Source: a virus. From it: DNA of 57,915 nt. The stretch spans positions 1 to 57,915 of the IMG/VR virus record IMGVR_UViG_3300008459_000050. One strand, 5' to 3'. The position numbers were made by a program, and so were the translations under genes. Below, in pieces: positions 31,556 to 41,000 of this stretch. The stretch's first letter is position 1. Each line of letters begins with the position of its first letter. The notes beneath the pieces are model-generated. The model was given only the letters and a program-made list of their open reading frames with translations. It did no database searches and was not told the DNA's origin.

Positions 31556-34119
31556 TAAGTTATTCTCATGCCACTTGGAATATTTGTTGCACCAGCTAGA
31601 TTACTAAAGTTATTTTGCATCTGTGGTACCTGTGGAACGCTTGCTTGCATTACATTTGCTGCCGCAGAAGCAACATCTGGTGCTGGTTGACTTATTCCAA
31701 TATTTTCTTGTACAGTTCCTTGCAAATTTTCGTTTATTAACATAAAATACTTATCATATATTGGCAGTTTTATTTCTTCATACGAATCTATTTGTAGATT
31801 TGTATCATTATAAGCTACCACTCTACACAACACGTTTCTATAAGTTAATTTATTGATATCTAGTGGCACCCATAAGTTTTTTATTGGATCTTGCAAATAT
31901 TCTATTTTATGTATTGTATTAAATAATAACAAAAATTTTGAATTTAGTTTAATATCGGTAAAGAAATTTGTTGAATTAAATATTTTTGTTTCGTTTTTGT
32001 AAAGTGCTGCAACTTGAAAAGGAGTACTGGCTAGTACTAGATTATCAAAAAATTTAAATTGTAGAACAGAAGGAAAGTCTTTATGTTTAACTTTCTTCAT
32101 CATCGATAACAGCAAATAATTTGGAATAATAGCTGTATTTTTTTGTGATTCGCTTGGCGTACCATATTCATATATATTAGTTTTTGTATCTAGTGGATTA
32201 CTTAAATTTTGTATATGTGATGAAAAGAAAGAAAATGTATCATTATTTACAACTTTTGTATTAAAATTTTGTTTTGTTTGTATTGGTGATAGATTTATAT
32301 CAAACGAAGATTCGTCTCTGGAACTTAACTTATTGTATGTTCTTATATCAGTTTCTATATCAACATAATCATCTTCATTGACTCTATCTAAATTACTTAA
32401 ATTAATTTTTGTGTTCAGACAAGAAACTTCGAGTGGTGCAAGATAATTTTCAACATTATTTGTGACTGTTTCGTTTTTTAAAAATCTTTTCTTTTCTTCA
32501 GATATTCTTTGTTTTAAATAATTTGTGTTTGTATAATACATTCCTTGTTGTGATTTTCTATCAAGGAATGAATAACCGATACTGGGGCGTTCTGATGTAT
32601 CTACACCGTTTTTATATCCGAACCACTTTTCTACTTCAATAATATTATTTGCGTTATTTTTTAATATCTGATTTATTGCAGTTATTGCCTGATCATATAA
32701 ATTTATAAAATAAAGCAATGTATCAGATGATGCAGTAAATCTGCTGATTAAATTATCTATACATATATTAAATTGCGGTGTTATCTTTTTTAGTAGTCCA
32801 AATAGTTTTAACGTATCGATAAATGTACTATATGCTCTCTTTAAGTCGCTGCTAATTGTTCTATAGACAGGCAAAAAAGAGTCTTTAAATTTATTCAATG
32901 TATTATCATAATATTCTGGAATTTCTGTATAGCTAAAATATTGTTTAAATATGTTTAAATTAGCTATAAATGCATCTCTTTTGTTGTCTAAAAAAGTGTA
33001 AAGTCCGTCGTTTATTTTTAATTGAATGCCATATTCGTATATCGTATTGTTATTAAAAAATGCAGTTTTATCTACAAACATAAAAGTTCGTTTATCTTCA
33101 AACTTAGGATATTCAGCAATATAAAATGCTTGTGTATTTTTTGTCTGTAAAGAGCCTAAAATATCAACTGTATCACCAATACTTTCAACACTTGAATTTT
33201 TAAGTTTTGGCTTTTTGTTCTTTAAATAGGAATTTTCATATTCTCGTCTTACAAATTTAATAGAAGATATACTTGAATTTGTTATTAAATTAGAAAATTC
33301 TGTATTTTCCGATAGAAGGTTGGCATAGAAAGATTCATTTTTTACTAAATTATTATAATCTAAATAAAACAACAAATTTGCATTACTAAAATTATCTCTT
33401 GAATAGAAAAGTTTTGAAAAAAAAGCTTTTTTTATATTTTGTTGTACTTTAGCAAACTTTTTTTGCTCTACGTTAAAATCAAGATAATTAAAAACTTCAT
33501 TCATAGCTTTTTTATTATCAAAAACAGAACCAGCCACCCTTAAATCTACTAAACTTTGATTACCTATAATATCTTCTATTTGTAAATAAGAACAATATAT
33601 TTCTTGATTTAATACTTCAGGGGAAATTTTTAGCTCTTCTGCAATCTTTAGATGATCTATAAATGTTATAATGCCAACTTTTAAATAATCATTTATATCT
33701 TGTTGATCTATATTAAAAGTCACATCATAAATTAAATTTAAATCTTTCCCAGATACATGTGATTCTTTATTCTTATCACCCTTGTAGTCTACTGCTGGAT
33801 ATATATCGATATAGTTTATAGAATTATCTTGTAGAATCTTGTTGCATTCGGTTATTGTTTGAACAATTTTTAACTGTTCCTCAACTGCACCTGAAAATAT
33901 TGGAAATGTTCTAGTTATTAATTTATCTTTATATTTTGAATCAAATATTTTTGGATTATTTGCATCATCTTTGAACAAGATAGAAAATTTAACAATATTA
34001 TCACCAACATTAGTTCCTGGAATATACTCACCGGATGATTTTAAGGTAAGATTCTGTATTTCTGCCTTTAAAAATGAATTTTTTATTTGTTCTATTTGTT
34101 GTGATGTTAATTCAAACAT
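31555..34119 (-). CDS. Large hypothetical baseplate or tail protein
   Basis: An 854-aa protein starting MFELTSQQIEQIKNSFLKAE, Asn/Lys/Ile/Phe-rich, with a Gln/Ala/Pro-rich C-terminal tail (about 40 residues). The ATG at 34119 is chosen over the TTG at 34125 because it overlaps the upstream TAA as TAATG. No domain is recognised. Position between the gp6/2741-aa baseplate genes and the fibre genes suggests a baseplate or fibre-attachment component. Confidence 0.75.
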   Translation of the reverse strand: MFELTSQQIEQIKNSFLKAEIQNLTLKSSGEYIPGTNVGDNIVKFSILFKDDANNPKIFDSKYKDKLITRTFPIFSGAVEEQLKIVQTITECNKILQDNSINYIDIYPAVDYKGDKNKESHVSGKDLNLIYDVTFNIDQQDINDYLKVGIITFIDHLKIAEELKISPEVLNQEIYCSYLQIEDIIGNQSLVDLRVAGSVFDNKKAMNEVFNYLDFNVEQKKFAKVQQNIKKAFFSKLFYSRDNFSNANLLFYLDYNNLVKNESFYANLLSENTEFSNLITNSSISSIKFVRREYENSYLKNKKPKLKNSSVESIGDTVDILGSLQTKNTQAFYIAEYPKFEDKRTFMFVDKTAFFNNNTIYEYGIQLKINDGLYTFLDNKRDAFIANLNIFKQYFSYTEIPEYYDNTLNKFKDSFLPVYRTISSDLKRAYSTFIDTLKLFGLLKKITPQFNICIDNLISRFTASSDTLLYFINLYDQAITAINQILKNNANNIIEVEKWFGYKNGVDTSERPSIGYSFLDRKSQQGMYYTNTNYLKQRISEEKKRFLKNETVTNNVENYLAPLEVSCLNTKINLSNLDRVNEDDYVDIETDIRTYNKLSSRDESSFDINLSPIQTKQNFNTKVVNNDTFSFFSSHIQNLSNPLDTKTNIYEYGTPSESQKNTAIIPNYLLLSMMKKVKHKDFPSVLQFKFFDNLVLASTPFQVAALYKNETKIFNSTNFFTDIKLNSKFLLLFNTIHKIEYLQDPIKNLWVPLDINKLTYRNVLCRVVAYNDTNLQIDSYEEIKLPIYDKYFMLINENLQGTVQENIGISQPAPDVASAAANVMQASVPQVPQMQNNFSNLAGATNIPSGMRIT

Positions 34120-35051
34120 TAGCAATCTTTCCCGAATGGACCATCATCTAGGTTAATATTTGTTTCGTATATTCCGCTTGTTATGTTCTTTTTCTTTTCA
34201 TCTGGAAGATCAACGATTTCTTCATCAACTGTTATGTTTAAGTAATATTCAACGTTTCTTATAGTTGGTTCTAATTCGTCAGGAAACTCTGGGTTGTCTA
34301 ACAGTATCTTATTTTTAATAACTTTTGGTTTATCAAAGAAAAAAAGTTGTCTTAGTTCTTTTTTTGATGTATTATTTATTTGTATATCTTCTTCAATAAA
34401 CACCTCTATATCAAAGTTTTCTTTTTCATCCGATGTATTATTTTCTGATATTTCAAGTAAAAATTGGCAATCTTTTTGGGATGAAACAACAATATCATCG
34501 CCAAACATTGCATATACTTCTTCGTCTTCTCCTAAATTATCTATATCCTTAATGGTTTTTAGAGTAAATATACCATCGTTTAAGTTAATTTGAGGGTGTT
34601 TAAGTAATTGATGAATAGATCCTGTGCCTTGATTAGTAAATTGACTTGTTGTATTTGTGTTGATATAACCATTTAATACTTGTAGATTCCAAGATGGTGC
34701 GTATTTTGAAGATAAGTCAGATGTACCAAGTTCGTTAATTAAAGCAAAGTTATCATTTCCTATTATTTGACTCTCTGCGATTGATGAACTTAATTGATTA
34801 GCGAAATCTTTTGGTGCGTCTTTTTTACCTCCATAGTTATATTGTGCTTTAGAGTATGGAGTTTCGTCTAAAATTCTAGTTTGTGAAGCATTTTGCGATT
34901 CTGTTATAGCTGTATAATGTGTATCATATAGGATATCACCATCGTAAAAAGCGTAATATTTTGGCTTAAATTTGCCTTTTGATAGCAAATATCTCCCGTA
35001 ATGTGTTAGTTGTATGTCTAATACTTCCTGTTTGCTATCAAAAAACGACAT
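34119..35051 (-). CDS. Virion structural protein
   Basis: A 310-aa protein beginning MSFFDSKQEVLDIQLTHYGR. This N-terminal pattern (FF/LD...VLDxxLTxxGRxxLxKG) also starts the 299-aa structural protein and is common in marine T4-like virion proteins. The C-terminal half is acidic and Asn-rich (ISENNTSDEKENFDIEVFIE). It sits immediately after the 2741-aa gene, 8 nt apart. Tail or baseplate location is inferred. Confidence 0.75.
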   Translation of the reverse strand: MSFFDSKQEVLDIQLTHYGRYLLSKGKFKPKYYAFYDGDILYDTHYTAITESQNASQTRILDETPYSKAQYNYGGKKDAPKDFANQLSSSIAESQIIGNDNFALINELGTSDLSSKYAPSWNLQVLNGYINTNTTSQFTNQGTGSIHQLLKHPQINLNDGIFTLKTIKDIDNLGEDEEVYAMFGDDIVVSSQKDCQFLLEISENNTSDEKENFDIEVFIEEDIQINNTSKKELRQLFFFDKPKVIKNKILLDNPEFPDELEPTIRNVEYYLNITVDEEIVDLPDEKKKNITSGIYETNINLDDGPFGKDC

Positions 35052-35059
35052 TTAATTTC

Positions 35060-38000
35060 CTATTCGTATAGTGATGGAGTATATTTCTCTGTCTCTACCG
35101 TCTTATTTACTTCCAAACCTGCCTCTACATTAATTAGCTCAACAAGTGAAAAATTATCATAAGGCCAGTTATATGAAAATTCTGGAACTACATCTTGACC
35201 TTTGATCTTAAATTTAAATCTTTCATCGTCCTTAGAATCGGCAGTTAGTTTATAGTAGTTAATATTTGCACGTTTCTTGACCTTGAAAATCTTAAATTTT
35301 ATATCTTCTGGTAATTTCTTTCCGTGGAAGAACTCATCTTCTGTAAAGTTATGAGAGATCGTTTCTTCTTCCTCTTCAACTTTTTTAGATAATTCTGGCA
35401 TGACGCCTTGCCAAATATCAGAAAGATCTTTTTGAGTTAGTTCGCTCTTAAATTCAAAGAAATACATAACAAACGGATTAATATCTCTATTCCTTAACCA
35501 GTCAAGATGTGGTGGAAGTACATAATTTGCCATACCTTTCATAGTTTTAACAATGCTATTATTTAGTTTGTCACCTAGGTTAGAGTTTAATATCGATAAA
35601 ATTTGGTCTGTTGTTATTTTATTTGAGAACTGTATATTTAAAAGTTTTTCTATTGTATTTTTTTGAACATCAAAGAAATAACCAGGCTCATTAGAGAACT
35701 TATTTTTTAAGGTTTGAGCTTTAGACCTTAATTCAGATTTTGTCCATCGATTATATCTATTTTTTTGCTGGGTATATGGAATAACTATAATACCTTCCGA
35801 TATTTCCTTCTTGGATGCTATTTTGCCAATAGTTTTCTTTTCATCTTTCTGGAATCCGCACATCTTAATAAGTGAATCGCCTACAGTATTTTCTTGTAGA
35901 TACATTTTAATACGTGGTGAACTATCGCTTACTGGTTTATCACTATATGTTGTCCACAGACCTTTATATGAAACATCAACTAATGCATCTATAGCATCAA
36001 AATCATACGTGCTTTCTGTTCTGATAAAGGCACCTATATTTTTTGGTTTATTTGGTATATCAATATTAGCAAAATTTATACTTGGAGTTTCAAATTTTGT
36101 TTGAATTACCCATGAATATGTAGTAGATGCGTCTCTATCGTTTATTTCTAAAGGTGTATTATTTAAAGCGTTATATGTAACTCTTTTATTTTCTGTCTTT
36201 AACATCAAATTAACACTAGATGATAAAGTCATCATTTGTTGATATGCTGGTGAATTTTTATAGTTTTCTAAATAATTAACGCCATAATATTTTAAATTAA
36301 GTGGATAAACTTCATCTTGTACAGTATAATAACTATCATACAGATCTATTTGCAAAGGAGGTGGTAGATCAAATCTTTGTGAAACTATAAAAGTTGTTGT
36401 AGTTGTAGTTCCTAAGAAACCAGATCTAGCTTTAAATAAAGCCTCTGCGTCTTCATTTATGTACTCTATTTGTAATTTATTAAATATTTCATCAAGTGTA
36501 TATTTTCTTGTATCATCAGCAGTAAATTTTAGTCTAGCTATTGATTTACCATAGTAATACGGTGGAACATATGGAGCATAAGCTGGGGAGTCATATAGTT
36601 TTGATATTCCTGAGTAATAACTCACACTAAATTTACTATTATTTAAATCTAAGTTATCAAAAAACCTAACTGGAGGACCGTAAATAGAATCTGTTCCGGG
36701 TAATGTTAAATAAGACCCAGTATACAATGAATCTATACTTCTAATGTTATCAAAATACTTATTAAAAACAAATTCACGATATTCTTTATCGCGTTCCAAT
36801 ACAATATCCATCGAATAAGTTGTGCCTGATACAGCTACATCAAATGCCCAGTCTTCTCTGGAAACAAAGTTTGATAAATTATTTTCTAAGAAGAAATTAG
36901 GTATCTCAGCAAGAAAATTATGCATACCTAATTTGTAATTTGGTTTATCGAAAGTAAAAGATTTAATGTTATTTTTTGTAGATAAGTTATATGAAGGAAG
37001 TGCTAGTGAGTTTCTATCACTACCAGATATAACATCTGTAGAATAATATGTTGGGTTTAGATAAAATAAATTAGACGATGTTGTTTGTAGAGAACTTGGT
37101 ACAATTGTGTCAAATTCAATAAGTGATTCAAATGGGAATCTATAATTCAAAGAGCTTGAGATATGAACTGCACCAGTATAATTTGTAGGTAAATTATCAG
37201 CTGTGTTATATCCTTTAATGTGTCCATAGAATGCAGGGAGTGAAGATGAACCTAGACCATAACTTGCAGATATAGAACTTGTTATAATAACCGGGAAATC
37301 AACAGCTATAGAAGATTTAATAGTGTTAAGTAATACTCCTGGCGCAAATAATGGCTGAGTAATAGTTAACACCTGTTGATCTATAGGTGTTCCGTTTGAA
37401 GTAGCGCAATCATATTTTTTACCAGCTATAATAGATGATGTTGATTGAGCTACAAAATCTTTATTTAAATTAACAAATGAATTAACAAACTCTGATCCTA
37501 GTTCAGTCACTTTTTCACTTGGATAAAATCCTCTATATGGTAATAATTTTTTCAACGCTGACACTTTTAAATTTAACTTAACATTTTCTTGTTTTGCTTT
37601 TATTTCATCTAAATTAAATTTAAAAATAGTATTTGTGTTAATAAAAGAATTATTAATATCTTTATATTCGTAATTTAATCCGCCGTCTAGATTTAAATAG
37701 GATGAAGATAGCTGACTATTAAAACCATTATTTATATAATGATTCATAAAATTATTAATTGTAAATTCTGGAACTAATGAATATTGTAATGATTGTTCTT
37801 TTAAACCAAAATTAAATTCTTCGTATGAATTAAAAAATGGTGTATTATTAGAAGTTTTATCTAAATCATATTCATATCCATTGTTTATAAAATAAAGAAG
37901 ATTAGAAATATAAGAATTTCCAAAATAATTATTAACTACGCCATTATTGCTAGTTTCGTCAGGGTAACTCAAACCATTTACAGAAAGCGAACCACTGTTA

Positions 38001-41000
38001 TAATAATCATAATTTGGTGTTATAAAATTGTTAAAAACATATTGAAGGCGTGTAGATAATCTATCAGTAGAATACTTAAAAGCTTGAAAAGTATCTTTTA
38101 TTGTATTTGTCTGAATTAAAGAATATTCCCCTGATGCTGTAGTGATAAAATATCTATGCTCTGGAATACTATATGATGCTAGAGCGCCTTTCATTAGACC
38201 GCCGTAACTCATAGTAAGTCTTGTATTGCTTGAAGGTCTACCCTCTCCTACATCACCAGTGATAGAACCAGTATATTGACTACTTGATCCCGTCAAGCTA
38301 TCCATTGAGAAGATAGAAGCAGTTGATCTATTTTTTATCTGATGCAACACTGGGAACGTTCCCACGATGGAACTTGTAAAGTCATTTAGAACACTATAAG
38401 AAGAAGTTACATTACCAAATATATCATAACAACCATCTATTCTTCTACGATCAAGATAATCATCCTTCCAAAATGTTCTCATATCTACAACACTACCTGT
38501 AAATCCTGAGTCATCATATAGAGGTCTTGTGCGACTTTCTTTTAGACCAACATTTTCTTTCTTTGGAAATATAATTTCTGCATGTGAAACGCTTAAAATA
38601 TCTGGTTTTGGATCAAAGCCAATGTTTTGTAGTTCAATTAATTTATCGTGTGCCTGTTGTTCTTTACGTGTTACAGCGTTAGTTGATAGAACCAGATCAG
38701 AATTTGCAAATGTATTTCTATTATTATCGTATGTGTTTGATAGAAGAATATCTTCTGATCCACTCATACGTATAATATGATTCATTGGCTTGTTAAATTC
38801 AACTGGTGGTTCACGATATACATTGTCATCTACTAATATGTTATTATTTTTTCTGCTATCGACAACAATTTTGTTCTCTGCACCACGTAGGAATTTCCAG
38901 CTTGCTCCTTGATATGGCCCATTTAAATTATGTAAATACGCATTTAGATCAAGAGAGCTTGTTAAAACATCAATTGTTTTAGTTGAAGTATCAATTATTT
39001 TAACAACTGATGATGTTAAATTTAAACCTAAGAAATCAGCATTGCTTGCACTAATAAAAGCAGCACTTGAGCTATTATAGGAATTTAAATTTGCAAATTC
39101 GTTAAAATATCCACTAACTTTTGGTCTAGATACAAGTGAAGCTGTTATCCAAGCGTATTGAGCATCGCTTTGAGGTATTTGATGTGAGATAAACCCATTG
39201 TCATATTTAACAACTGTATTCTCATCTTCGTCAAGATAATAACCTGGGTTTTTAGGTACGCTATGATAAGATAAATTTTCTGGGTCTATACTAGATGTTT
39301 CAGAAAGCCATTGGTTATACTGATTACGAACAATTAGATTTCTATTGTTTAGACCGTTGTATACAGAAAATTCCTCTGACTCAGGGTTCATAGCACCACG
39401 GCTATTAACTTCTGGTCCACCGGGTGCAGAGAATCTTTCAACAAATACTGTTTTTACAACTGATCTTTCTGGTAGTTTGCGATCAACAATACCAAATATA
39501 GGAGAGTTTGTAGCTGTTATATCTAGTTCATCAATTATATCTGGTAATTCTAAATTATTATTTGTTCTACCAGATGTTTGAAAATATTCATATCTATTTT
39601 TATAATTGCCAACTCCACGTTGCTTAGTGAATAATTGCCCAGAACCAGTTAAACTTGCACTGGCGAATACAAACTCATTGCTTATTTCTGTGTTTTTAAT
39701 GCTTACTGGGTTTATTACATCAAGTGGATTAATTTCTTTATTTGAAAGTATTCTAACAACATTAGAGAAAGTTCTTGTATTGTCTCTTCTGCCTTCATAT
39801 ATAGCTTCATTGTCTTTATCGTATAGATTTGGTAGAGTGTTTAGGTTTTTAGCAATCTTTACTTTACGTATAATTTCTCTATTTTCATCTATTTCTGGAA
39901 CGTTTGTTGCAACTAGTGGATCTGTTCTATTTACACGATCTCTTAACCATAATTCTCCTGCTGGAGAGGCTGGTGCTTTTTGATCTTCATATTTGAAATC
40001 TAGATGCGAACGGAATGATGGAATTTTATTTTTCTTTAATTCTACAATTGGTAGTTTATTTTGATATTTGTTTCTTTCAAGTATGTGACTTTCAACAACA
40101 TTTCTTACCTTGTCAGATACATTTGCAGAAGCTGGTATCAATTGTTGTACCATCAATGAAATAGACGAATCTATCCACTTATAGAACTCAAGGAACTTTT
40201 CAAAATCTGGTGTATTTCCAACTTTTTCAAAGAAAAGCTGTCTCATAAATTCTAGATTTTTATATGAAACACGATATTTTTCTATTGGTTCGCCAATTAA
40301 ATTATTGAAAGCATCTATTGCAGCAAACCACTTAAGTATTTCATCATTAATAACTGCTGACATACTTTTTTCAATAGAAAAGAAGTATTTAACTGGTCTT
40401 GAATCTTTTGTTGTGATAATATCATCAACATCTCTGGCTTCAATTAGATCATTTGTTGAGATTGTTTCTGGGTGTTGTTGTTTTGCGGAATAGATATATT
40501 CCCTGTTTACTACTTGAGAACTGTTAGATGGGAAATATTTACCAATACCTTGATGATTTTCACCAATGATTGGACCTAGCCAGCCGCCTTTTGTAAATTC
40601 CTTATTTGATGTATCTTCAACAATAAATTCACCAACTGAATCAGATGATGTTACTTGATTAAAATCCCAATTTAGGACGAGCATATCGGATCTTGATAAT
40701 CCTAATGTGCTATCGTCAGAGAAATTAATAAAACTATTCCAATAAGGATATTGTCTACCATAGTTAGAAGCATCCTTGGAATGTTCTTGTATTTCTTTAT
40801 TGTTTAAATAATCAAGCCAAAACCGAACAGAAGATACTTTTATATCTGAAAAGTATTGTATACTTGATCCATTATATCTGGAGCCTGCATATATCTTCTT
40901 TTCTGTTTTTATTGCTTGTTGCATATCATATTCAGGCACAACAATAGATGAGCTAAATATATTTTCTATAGTTTCTAGTGATGAATTGATGCCGTCAAAT